Of a stretch of DNA of 64,000 nt, positions 35,991 through 43,692 are shown piece by piece. The stretch is from Collinsella sp. AM34-10 (GTDB lineage Bacteria; Actinomycetota; Coriobacteriia; Coriobacteriales; Coriobacteriaceae), in NCBI RefSeq assembly GCF_003469185.1, contig NZ_QSIL01000002.1:124692-188691 (forward strand). Reading direction: 5' to 3'. The position numbers and the translations under genes are program-made. The notes below the pieces were generated by a model. That model searched no databases. It worked only from the letters and a program-made list of their open reading frames with translations, and was not told the origin of the DNA. The number at the start of each line of letters is the position of its first letter. Position 1 is the first letter of the stretch.

Positions 35991-37253
35991 GTGCAAAACA
36001 CGAAGCAAAAGGCGAGCACCAAGCAAAAGCTGACCATCGCGGCCATCTTTGGCGCCATGGGCCCTGGCCTTCTGGCGGCGCTTTCGGGCAATGACGCCGG
36101 CGGCATCGCCACGTATTCCAGCGCTGGTGCCAGCTATGGCTACAAGATGCTGTGGATGCTTCCCGTCATGACCGTGCTGCTTATCGTGACGCAGGAGACT
36201 GCGGCGCGTTGCGGCTGCGTCACAGGCAAGGGCCTGGCGTCGCTCATCCGCGAGCGCTTTGGCGTGCGCAGGAGCGTGCTGGCCATGGCGGCGCTGCTGA
36301 TCGCTAATACGGCCGTGACCATTTCGGAGTTTGCGGGTATCGCGAGCGGCCTTGCCCTCTTTGGTGTGCCGGCGAGCATCTCGGTGCCGCTGGTGGCGCT
36401 GCTGGTTTGGATGCTTACCATGTCGGGCAGCTTCCAGCGCATCGAGAAGATTCTGCTGCTGGTGAGCTGCGTGTTTGTGACCTACATTGTCGCTGCATTT
36501 ATGGCTGGTCCCAGCTGGGGCGAGGTGGCGGTCGACCTGGTTGTGCCCAACATCCAAAATGACCCCAGCTACGTGTCGCTTGTGGTCGCAACGATTGGTA
36601 CCACCATCGCGCCGTGGATGATCTTCTTGGCGCAGAACAACGTGGTCGATAAGAATGCGGGCGAGGACGATATCGTGCTGCAGCGCATCGACACCGTGAG
36701 CGGCTCGATTGCCGCCGATGTCATCGCCGGCTTTATTATCATCACGACCGGTACGGTGTTGTTCCCTGCAGGCATTCAGATTAGCGACGCTGCCGATGCC
36801 GCCCGCGCATTGGAGCCTATCGCGGGCCAGTGGTCCACGGTGTTGTTTGCCTCGGGCCTGGTCGCAGCGAGCTTTTTGGCTGCCTGCGTGCTGCCGGGCG
36901 TTACGTCGAGTGCCATCTGCGAGGCATTTGGTTGGGAGCGCGGCGCCGATCGCAGTTGGGACGAGGCCCCGGTCTATCGCGGCATCATTACGGCCATCAT
37001 CGGCATTTCTGCCGTGCTGGTGCTCATGCCTGGCGTCGATTTGTTCCAGATTATGATGACCTCGCAGGTCATCAACGGCGTGCTGCTGCCCGTAGTTTTG
37101 GTATTCCAGGTGGTTATCGCGGCGGATCGCCACATTATGGGGGCCAACCGCAACGGTCGCGTGTGGAACGTGCTCACGTGGGCGACTATCGGCGTGATTA
37201 CGGTGCTGACGGTCGTCATGTTTGTGCTGCAAGCGATGGGCTACAGCGCGTAG
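35991..37253 (+). CDS. NRMT-type (Nramp-related) magnesium transporter
   Basis: 420 residues and about eleven helices of the SLC11/NRAMP fold. Helix 1 has GPGLLAALSGNDAGG: the canonical DPGN is D35-A-G-G38. Helix 6 has TIGTTIAPWMIFLAQNN: the metal-binding Met that precedes Pro in normal Nramps is Ala207. Loss of that Met and Asn-to-Gly in helix 1 are the reported marks of the NRMT clade, described from Eggerthella lenta, which moves Mg2+ rather than Fe2+ or Mn2+. The GTG at 35991 was chosen because TAGGTGG lies just upstream and the longer frame overlaps the previous gene. Confidence 0.85.
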   Translation: MQNTKQKASTKQKLTIAAIFGAMGPGLLAALSGNDAGGIATYSSAGASYGYKMLWMLPVMTVLLIVTQETAARCGCVTGKGLASLIRERFGVRRSVLAMAALLIANTAVTISEFAGIASGLALFGVPASISVPLVALLVWMLTMSGSFQRIEKILLLVSCVFVTYIVAAFMAGPSWGEVAVDLVVPNIQNDPSYVSLVVATIGTTIAPWMIFLAQNNVVDKNAGEDDIVLQRIDTVSGSIAADVIAGFIIITTGTVLFPAGIQISDAADAARALEPIAGQWSTVLFASGLVAASFLAACVLPGVTSSAICEAFGWERGADRSWDEAPVYRGIITAIIGISAVLVLMPGVDLFQIMMTSQVINGVLLPVVLVFQVVIAADRHIMGANRNGRVWNVLTWATIGVITVLTVVMFVLQAMGYSA

Positions 37254-37275
37254 CGCCTCTTTTGGGTTTCGAGCG

Positions 37276-37306
37276 GGCCGCGGCCATGGGCTGCGGCCTC
37301 TTTTTT
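37276..37306 (+). terminator. Terminator of the MgtE-like/NRMT unit
   Basis: Stem GGCCGC 37276-37281 with GCGGCC 37293-37298, an inner GCC/GGC pair, then TTTTTT at 37301. Confidence 0.85.
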
Positions 37307-37740
37307 GCCCGCTACAGGGGGTCAGTTATATAACGATGGGCAAAAAATGCCAAATATGAGTACTGTTGCTAGACTGATGACATTTACGGCCAAGAAGATA
37401 ATGAACATAACCTATAGTATGTTCATTAAAATTGGCTCCAATACACCTTAAACAAGTCAGGTTGGCTGCTTTAGGGGGTTGTAGGGGTTGCTCGGACGCC
37501 ATTTTGGGTGGTTTTGTCTGCTACTAAAATGGTAACAGTACTCATATTTGCCCTTTTTTGCCCACAGACCTTTGAGGTTGCGGCGAAAAGGGCTTGTTTT
37601 GATTGTTTGGGGCAGGCGCGAGGCGCGGAAACGATGCCTGGAGCGGCGGAGCGGCTTGAAATTCATCTCTAGAGGTCTTCATTGGCTGCGCCAGAAGTGC
37701 CTCAAGGTGCCGGTGCAAAAGGAGCGTCCCTAACTGCCGC
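37307..37740. other. Gene-free region with a mobile-element-like repeat
   Basis: 434 bases without a supported gene. 37338-37563 is bounded by near-perfect inverted repeats (separate entry). 37564-37740 contains short open frames on both strands, none with a ribosome site or recognisable domain. Confidence 0.6.
37338..37563. repeat. 226-bp element bounded by 30-bp inverted repeats
   Basis: 37338-37367 (GGGCAAAAAATGCCAAATAT, then GAGTACTGTT) and the reverse complement of 37534-37563 match at 28 of 30 positions. The interior is A/T-rich and holds a 9-bp palindrome ATGAACATA/TATGTTCAT at 37401-37426. There is no transposase frame. It looks like a miniature inverted-repeat element; an invertible switch is less likely as no recombinase gene is near. 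Confidence 0.75.
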
Positions 37741-37770
37741 AGGGGGCGTCGGCCACGGCCGACGCCCCCT
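37741..37770 (-). terminator. GC hairpin after the acyltransferase gene
   Basis: 14-bp perfect arms 37741-37754 and 37757-37770 (AGGGGGCGTCGGCC and complement) around a 2-nt centre, 27 bases past the stop of the minus-strand acyltransferase. There is no T-tract in either direction, so it may act mainly as an RNA 3' end protector. Confidence 0.6.
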
Positions 37771-37797
37771 GCGGGTGGAAGCAGATTTGGCCGCGTG

Positions 37798-40041
37798 TTA
37801 CTTGTCGGTGCCCAGCTTGTGTGGTTTGTAGGCGAGGGCATTGACGAGTGCGTCGGCGGCGGATTTGACGGCTGCCGGCTGCGGATCGTTGACGTGGTCC
37901 TCGGGGTGCACGGGCAGGTCTTTCTTGACCGCATCGTGGATCAGGTTGAGGTATTCGGTCACGCCGGTGGTCGACAGGTGCGTGCCGTCGCCGTCGAACA
38001 GGTCGTTGCGGTTGGCGCTGTACCCGTACCAGTCGACAACGCGTACATTCTTGTAGCGCGTGGCGGCGTTGGCGATGGCCTGGTTCGTGGACCCGACCCA
38101 CGGCTGCGGGCTACGCGTGTTTACAAACACGACAATGCGCTGCTCGCCGGCGTCGGCCATGATCGCGTCGACCTGGGCGTCCGTTACCAAACCGTTGGTG
38201 CCCAGGGCAAAGACCACGATCTTGCCGGCAAGGTTCTGCTGGATATAGCCCTCAAATGTTGCGCGGCCCGCATCAAACTGGCGGCCCTTTTCGGCATCGA
38301 TATGGCTGTGCGGGAACACGCCGTCAAAGGAATCAACGGCGCGCAGCGACACGGAGTCACCGATCATCAACAGGTCGTAGGAGCCATCGGGGAAGCCGTC
38401 GTTGTCCTTGTCGGTGTCGTCGGCCGCCTGTTGGTCGGTGGGCGCGGTGTTTTTGGCTTCCTTGTTCAGAACTTCGGCGCCCTCACCGCTCAGCGCAGAC
38501 GTCTCGGGCACAAAGATCAGGCCGCCCAGTGTAACGACCAGCACGACAGCGCAGACTGCGCAGACAGGGACGTGCGCGCGTGCCCAGTTGGCGGGCGTGG
38601 TGGTGCCATCGCGGAATTCGGCGACGGTACGGCCGAAGGCGCCCTTCCTAAACGGCGTTTCGATAAAGCGATAGGAGCACTCGGCTACGGCGACCACCAG
38701 CAGCACCTGCAAAATGTACTGCCACCAGGGCGTATCGTTGATGTTGGCGACCGGGTTCATGAGCAACAGCAGCGGATAGTGCCACAGGTAGATGCTGTAC
38801 GAACGCTTGCCGACCCACACGAGCGGCTCGGCGGACAGCGCGCGGGCAACCATTCCCTGGGGCTGCACGCAGGCCGCGATGACCATGAGCGTGAGGATGG
38901 AGCACAACAGCGTGCCGCCGCGATACTGGAACGCGGTGTAGCCGTTGGTGAGCGCGACCATGGCGGCAAGGCCAACCAGACCCACGACGCCCAACACATC
39001 GATGGATGCGGGCGAGGACCAAAAGCGCACGAGGGCACTCGGCTGTGCCGGGGCAGTATCGGCTGATTCGTCGGCCTTCTCGCCGGGCTTGCCCTCGGCG
39101 TTCTTGCCGTGCTTGGCGGCGCCAGCCAGACGATTGAGCCCCAAACGATGTGCGAGACGCACCGGCGCCAGGTCGCGATCGGGGATAAAGGCCATCCAGG
39201 CACCAAGCAGTAGCGAGAACACGCGGGTGTCGGTGCCGTAGTACACGCGGCTGGGGTCGGCGGCGGGATTGTAAAGCACCATCATGGCGAGGGCAGATAC
39301 CGCGGCAAGGCCCAGAACCACGCGGCGCGTGTTGGGCTTGCTCACATGCATGGATACCATGGCAAACAGCAGTGGCGGCCAAATCAGGTAGAACTGTTCC
39401 TCGATGGCAAGCGACCAAAAGTGCGTGAGCGGCGAGGGGTCGCCCAGAGCATTGAAGTACGAGACGTTTTGGGCAATCTGCCACCAGTTGTTGAAGAACA
39501 GCAGCGACGGCAGGATGTCGGGGCGCATCTTGGTGAACATCACGTGGTTAAAGATGGTGCACAGCGCGCAGGTCACGAACACTACCGTTACCACGGCAGG
39601 GACCAGGCGACGGATGCGGCGAATCCAGAAGCTCTTAAGGTCGATGCGGCCGGTCTTGGCGACTTCGTTGAGCAGCAAGCGCGTGATCAGATAGCCCGAA
39701 AGCACGAAGAAGATCGTGACGCCGAGCAGGCCGCCCTGGGCCCACGTGAGGTTGAGGTGATAGAGCACCACCGCGACGACGGCGAGCGTACGCAGACCGT
39801 CGAGCGCAGGAATGTAACGAGATTTGGGGCGAGCGGTCGCCTGCTGGTCGGTAGCGGACGAGCGTGTGGCGCCGGTGTTGGTCTTGGCTGCATAGGCACC
39901 CTTGTTGGTGGGCGTTCGATGCGGGCTCGGGCCGCGTCGCGACTCGCCGGTGCGGCGGTCGGCGTGCGGGCGTTCGTGCGGCGCCTGGTTATCAGGCGCG
40001 CGGCGCGGGCCGCGTGGGCTCGATTGTGGGAATTGCTCCAT
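37798..40041 (-). CDS. OafA/OatA-type acyltransferase with SGNH domain
   Basis: 747 residues. A basic, Pro-rich cytoplasmic N-terminus (1-72) is followed by an Acyl_transf_3 membrane domain (about 75-470) starting YIPALDGLRTLAVVAVVLYH and containing GLLGVTIFFVLSGYLIT and HFWSLAIEEQFYLIWP. After the last helix (about 500-520) comes an extracytoplasmic SGNH domain with GDSVSLRA, GTNG and DGTHLS, giving the Ser, Gly/Asn and Asp/His set. This fusion O-acetylates peptidoglycan (OatA) or surface polysaccharides. A single gene, divergent from ribokinase. All motifs look intact. Confidence 0.93.
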   Translation of the reverse strand: MEQFPQSSPRGPRRAPDNQAPHERPHADRRTGESRRGPSPHRTPTNKGAYAAKTNTGATRSSATDQQATARPKSRYIPALDGLRTLAVVAVVLYHLNLTWAQGGLLGVTIFFVLSGYLITRLLLNEVAKTGRIDLKSFWIRRIRRLVPAVVTVVFVTCALCTIFNHVMFTKMRPDILPSLLFFNNWWQIAQNVSYFNALGDPSPLTHFWSLAIEEQFYLIWPPLLFAMVSMHVSKPNTRRVVLGLAAVSALAMMVLYNPAADPSRVYYGTDTRVFSLLLGAWMAFIPDRDLAPVRLAHRLGLNRLAGAAKHGKNAEGKPGEKADESADTAPAQPSALVRFWSSPASIDVLGVVGLVGLAAMVALTNGYTAFQYRGGTLLCSILTLMVIAACVQPQGMVARALSAEPLVWVGKRSYSIYLWHYPLLLLMNPVANINDTPWWQYILQVLLVVAVAECSYRFIETPFRKGAFGRTVAEFRDGTTTPANWARAHVPVCAVCAVVLVVTLGGLIFVPETSALSGEGAEVLNKEAKNTAPTDQQAADDTDKDNDGFPDGSYDLLMIGDSVSLRAVDSFDGVFPHSHIDAEKGRQFDAGRATFEGYIQQNLAGKIVVFALGTNGLVTDAQVDAIMADAGEQRIVVFVNTRSPQPWVGSTNQAIANAATRYKNVRVVDWYGYSANRNDLFDGDGTHLSTTGVTEYLNLIHDAVKKDLPVHPEDHVNDPQPAAVKSAADALVNALAYKPHKLGTDK

Positions 40042-40228
40042 AAAACATCATCCAATGACGAGAATAATCGGCACATATTCATTGTAGCTGCCTGCTCCTG
40101 TGAATGCTTGCTGCTGGCGCAACCTCAAGCGCGCGTCCACATCAAAGTGGACTAAAGTTATAGGGGGTGCGAGAGTGCACAATCGTTGGTCGATGGTGGG
40201 CGCAAAGCCTGAAGACGAGGAGGTTTCC

Positions 40229-41191
40229 ATGGCGGATCACAGCATCGTTGCGGTGTTCGGCAGCATGAACATGGACCTTTCGGTGGCGTGCGAGCGCATG
40301 CCGCGCGCGGGCGAGACGGTCGATGGCAGCGGTTTTATCACCAACGCCGGCGGTAAGGGAGCCAATCAGGCCGTTGCCGCTGCGCGCATGGGTGCGCGCA
40401 CGTGCATGATCGGCGCTGTTGGGCGCGATACCTTTGGCGATGCGCTTGTGGCAGGGCTCCAAGATGCCGGCGTGGGCGTTGAGTCCGTGACACGTCTCGA
40501 CGACGTGGAGACCGGTACTGCGACTATCATTCGCTGTGAGAGCGACAACCGCATCGTGCTGTCGCCGGGCGCCAACCATGCGCTTGCGGGCGAGGACGTT
40601 GCCCGCGCACTGAGGCGCTTGGTGGCCGACGAGCTCGACGGCGATGCCAGCGAGATTGCCCCGGCTGCTGGCGGCGTCTTTATCGCCCAGGGCGAATGTG
40701 ACCTTGCGGCGACGGCCGGGGCGCTTGCTTGCGCTCACGAGCTGGGGTTCTATACGATCTTTAACCCGGCGCCCGCCTGCGACCTGCCGGCAGGAGCGTG
40801 GCCAGCGGTCGACCTGGTCTGCCCCAACGAGACCGAGTGCCAGGTACTGACGGGCATTCTGCCCACGGATGATGCGAGTTGCGTCGCCGCGCTCAATGCG
40901 CTGCTCGACAAGGGCGCCGGGGCTGCGGTCATCACGTTGGGCGGCGCCGGCTCGGTTACGCTCGGCGATGGCGGTGAGCCGCTGCGCATGCCGGCGCTTT
41001 CGAGCTCGGTGGTCGACACCACGGCGGCCGGCGATACGTTTATCGGCGCGTTGGCGGCGGCTCGCCTAGAGGGCTTGCCGCTCTTTGAGTGCATGGCCGC
41101 GGGTGCTCGCGCCTCGGCGGTAACGGTGTCGCGCCTGGGCGCTCAGCAATCGATTCCCACGCGCGCCGAAGTTGAACATTGGTTTGGTTAA
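40229..41191 (+). CDS. rbsK: Ribokinase (PfkB family)
   Basis: 320 residues. PfkB/ribokinase signatures are FGSMNMDLSV, NAGGKGANQAVAAARMGA and the C-terminal DTTAAGDTFIGALAA with its catalytic Asp. It phosphorylates D-ribose, most likely that released by the nucleoside hydrolase encoded 30 bases downstream. The ATG at 40229 has GAGGAGG 6-12 bases upstream; the frame is open further upstream but without support. Confidence 0.92.
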   Translation: MADHSIVAVFGSMNMDLSVACERMPRAGETVDGSGFITNAGGKGANQAVAAARMGARTCMIGAVGRDTFGDALVAGLQDAGVGVESVTRLDDVETGTATIIRCESDNRIVLSPGANHALAGEDVARALRRLVADELDGDASEIAPAAGGVFIAQGECDLAATAGALACAHELGFYTIFNPAPACDLPAGAWPAVDLVCPNETECQVLTGILPTDDASCVAALNALLDKGAGAAVITLGGAGSVTLGDGGEPLRMPALSSSVVDTTAAGDTFIGALAAARLEGLPLFECMAAGARASAVTVSRLGAQQSIPTRAEVEHWFG

Positions 41192-41221
41192 ACGATAAAG
41201 ACGGAGAAGCGGAGTAGAACA

Positions 41222-42196
41222 ATGGCAACCAAGAAGCTGATCCTTGATCTGGATATGGGTGTGGACGATGCGATGGCGCTGGCCTATGCCATCGCGAGCC
41301 CCGAGGTGGAGCTCGTGGGCATCACCACGTGCTTTGGCAACGTGCGCGTCGAGCAATCGGCGCACAACTGCCTGGCGGTGCTCGACCTGTTGGGTCGTCC
41401 CGAGGTGCCGGTGTACCTGGGCGCCGATCGTCCCATTAAGGCGACTGAGCCCTATACACCGCCGGCGTCCACCACGCTCATTCACGGCAAGAACGGCATT
41501 GGCGGCGCAAGCGTGCCCGCATCGCCGTACGAGCCGGTGGGGGCGACGTCGGCCGACGGTAACGCGGCGGTCGATTACCTGATTGATGCCGCGCGCACCT
41601 ATGGCCCCGATCTGATCTACGTGGCGACCGGCCCGCTCTCCAACCTGGCCCTTGCCCTGGAGCGAGATACGGCGGCGATGATGTCTATCGGTCGTGTGGT
41701 TGTGATGGGCGGTGCGCTTACCGTGCCCGGAAACGTGAGCGCGGGCGCCGAGGCCAACATGGCAAGTGATCCCGAGGCGGCCGATGCCGTGCTGCGTTCG
41801 GGCCGCAAGCTCACTATGGTGGGGCTGGATGTGACGCATCGCGTGGTGCTCACGCGTCGCGACATTGCCGGCTGGACGGGCTCGGGCACCATGGCCGGTT
41901 GCGCGTTTGCGAGCATGGTGGAGCACTACATTGGCTCGTACGAGATGAACGCCCCCTACCTGGGTGGCTGCGCGCTGCACGATCCGCTTGCCGTCGCCGT
42001 GGCGATCGACCCCACGCTCGTGGGCGCGCTCGGCTGTAACCTGCGCGTCGACCTGCTGGGCGAGTATCGCGGCCGCACCATCTGTGACGAGCGCCGTGTG
42101 GCCGACCCCGACAAGAGCGCACTCGTGGCGCTGACCGTCGACGCCCCGCGCTTTCTGTCCGAGTTCAAGGCGCGTATGGCCCGCGTCCTGGGCTAA
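41222..42196 (+). CDS. Inosine/uridine-preferring nucleoside hydrolase
   Basis: 324 residues. The metal-binding N-terminus LDLDMGVDDAMALAYA is a variant of the DTDxGxDDA motif with the Asp residues kept. VATGPLSNLALALE and VVMGGALTVPGNVS follow, and the late CALHDPLAV carries the catalytic His/Asp pair. It splits nucleosides to base and ribose, feeding the preceding ribokinase. Ended by the terminator at 42208. Confidence 0.92.
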   Translation: MATKKLILDLDMGVDDAMALAYAIASPEVELVGITTCFGNVRVEQSAHNCLAVLDLLGRPEVPVYLGADRPIKATEPYTPPASTTLIHGKNGIGGASVPASPYEPVGATSADGNAAVDYLIDAARTYGPDLIYVATGPLSNLALALERDTAAMMSIGRVVVMGGALTVPGNVSAGAEANMASDPEAADAVLRSGRKLTMVGLDVTHRVVLTRRDIAGWTGSGTMAGCAFASMVEHYIGSYEMNAPYLGGCALHDPLAVAVAIDPTLVGALGCNLRVDLLGEYRGRTICDERRVADPDKSALVALTVDAPRFLSEFKARMARVLG

Positions 42197-42207
42197 ATGT
42201 TTTTCAC

Positions 42208-42246
42208 GCCCCGCCCCATGTAGTCAATTTGGGACGGGGCTTTTTT
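42208..42246 (+). terminator. Terminator of the ribokinase/nucleoside hydrolase unit
   Basis: GCCCCGCCCC 42208-42217 pairs (9 of 10) with GGGACGGGGC 42231-42240, followed by TTTTTT. Its right half belongs to a dispersed repeat also found at 48486 and, inverted, at 48533. Confidence 0.88.
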
Positions 42247-42250
42247 AGCT
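42220..42250 (+). repeat. GTAGTCAATTTGGGACGGGGC repeat family, copy 1
   Basis: This 31-base sequence matches the reverse complement of 48533-48563 at 29 of 31 positions. A shorter version (CATTTGGGACGGGGCTTTTT) is at 48481-48500. Confidence 0.8.
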
Positions 42251-42294
42251 ACCGACTAAATGTGCCCGTTGGGGGAATAGTCGTGCCACTTCGC

Positions 42295-42341
42295 TTGACA
42301 ACAGGCTAAACTAGCTATTAAACATTTACTATTCTGTTTAG
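42295..42341 (+). promoter_or_regulatory. Promoter and operator-like region of the LacI-type gene
   Basis: TTGACA at 42295-42300, then TATTAA near 42316 (15-base spacing). The following AAACATTTACTATTCTGTTTA shares its TTTAC/TGTTTA words with the region before the isomerase gene (43545-43675), as expected if the LacI protein regulates both genes. Confidence 0.5.
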
Positions 42342-42423
42342 ATTGAATTTGCGGTCGTTTAGTTGCCGAGCCACGGGGCGGTCAAGCCACGATGCTCGGC
42401 CGCGACCGATGCTAGGGGGAACG

Positions 42424-43434
42424 ATGGCTAAAGCAAGCGTCCGCGAGATCAGCCGCATTACCGGCTTTTCGCCCGCAACCGTGTCCAACGCGCTCAACCG
42501 CAAGCGCAGCGTGAGCGAGGAGACCGCCAAGGTCATCCTGGAGTGCGCGCAGTCGCTTGGCTATCAGCAGTCGACGCAGCTCGAGAGCATCCAGTTTGTG
42601 CTTGCGCGCAAGACGGGCGCCATCCTGGACGAGAGCACCTTCCATCCCGCGGTCATCGAGGGCGTGGAGCGCCAGGCGCGTCGCCACGGCATGAGCACGA
42701 GCTTTGTCTCGCTCGACTTTAGCGACCTGGACGCCGTGCGCCCGCAGGTCGAGGGCCTGATCGCCGACCCGTCGGCCGCCATCGTGCTGATGGGTACCGA
42801 GCTGGGCGAGGAGGACTACGCCCTGTTCGCCGACGCTGCCGCCCACCTGATTGTGCTCGACGGCTGGAGCGATCGCCAGTACTTCGATGCCGTAGTCATC
42901 GCCAACACCGATTCGGTGCTGCGTGCCGTGGATTACCTTATCGAGAAAGGCCACAGGCAAATCGGCTATCTGGCGGGCGACCTTCGGATCCGCAACTTTA
43001 AGGACCGCGAGCGCGGCTATCGCCAAGCGCTTGAGGACGCGGATCTTGAGGCCAACCCGGCATGGCACGTCACGCTGGGTACCACGCTCGAGGGCGCTTA
43101 TCACGACATGGGCGTGTGGCTCGACAACGTCTCGCGCGACGATCTGCCGACGGCTTTCTTTGCCGAGAACGACGTGCTCGCCGTGGGCGCCATGCGCGCG
43201 TTCAACGAGCACGGTATTCGCGTGCCCGAGGATGTCTCGATCATCGGCTTTGACGACCTGTCTTTGGGCGCCTTCTCCAACCCGCCGCTCACCACGGTGC
43301 ATGTTCCCAAGCACGAGGTGGGCGAGATCGCGGTGCGTCGCCTGGTGGGCAACATCCGCAACCCCAAGAGCTATACCTGCAAGACGGCCGTGTCGACCTA
43401 CTTTGTCGAGCGCCAGAGCGTGTGCGAGATCTAG
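42424..43434 (+). CDS. LacI-family transcriptional regulator
   Basis: 336 residues. The HTH (4-50) reads VREISRITGFSPATVSNALNRKRSVSEETAKVI, followed by a periplasmic-binding-protein-like effector domain with the usual PTAFFAENDVLAVGAM and EDVSIIGFDDLSLG. The ATG at 42424 has AGGGGGA 4-10 bases upstream; the open frame starts earlier but upstream residues do not resemble the family. It probably represses the sugar operon beginning at 43693; the inducer is unknown. Confidence 0.92.
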   Translation: MAKASVREISRITGFSPATVSNALNRKRSVSEETAKVILECAQSLGYQQSTQLESIQFVLARKTGAILDESTFHPAVIEGVERQARRHGMSTSFVSLDFSDLDAVRPQVEGLIADPSAAIVLMGTELGEEDYALFADAAAHLIVLDGWSDRQYFDAVVIANTDSVLRAVDYLIEKGHRQIGYLAGDLRIRNFKDRERGYRQALEDADLEANPAWHVTLGTTLEGAYHDMGVWLDNVSRDDLPTAFFAENDVLAVGAMRAFNEHGIRVPEDVSIIGFDDLSLGAFSNPPLTTVHVPKHEVGEIAVRRLVGNIRNPKSYTCKTAVSTYFVERQSVCEI

Positions 43435-43500
43435 GCGAAGAAAACGCCGGGGCGCAGGGCGGCAAAGCTCGCTAAGGCAGCCATATCTAACGCTACTAAG

Positions 43501-43530
43501 AGAGGGTCCTTCGGGGCCCTCTTTTTGTTT
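43501..43530 (+). terminator. Terminator of the LacI-type gene
   Basis: 9-bp stem AGAGGGTCC 43501-43509 with GGGCCCTCT 43514-43522, a TTCG tetraloop, then TTTTTGTTT. Confidence 0.92.
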
Positions 43531-43544
43531 CCCTTGTATGTTCA

Positions 43545-43675
43545 GTTTGTTTACATACCGTTTAGGCTGATTTCTCTACCGTTTACGGGACTTTCGCGCT
43601 AGACTATTAAACAAAAGAGTAAAACATTTAGTAAACAGAACAAAACGAAACACGCATCTGTTTACTGAACATGTG
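43545..43675 (+). promoter_or_regulatory. A/T-rich control region of the isomerase/transketolase operon
   Basis: Repeated TTTAC/GTAAA words occur: TTGTTTACATACC near 43549, CCGTTTACGG at 43580-43589, AAACATTTAGTAAACAG near 43624-43640, and TGTTTACTGAACA at 43661-43673. The last is a near-palindrome. These are candidate sites for the neighbouring LacI-type regulator. Confidence 0.45.
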
Positions 43676-43692
43676 ATTAGGGGAGGACGTAC

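Noticed and set aside
37548..37733. 61-codon basic frame after the MITE-like element
   Set aside because: No ribosome site, begins within an inverted-repeat arm, and the reverse strand is equally open; more likely repeat DNA.
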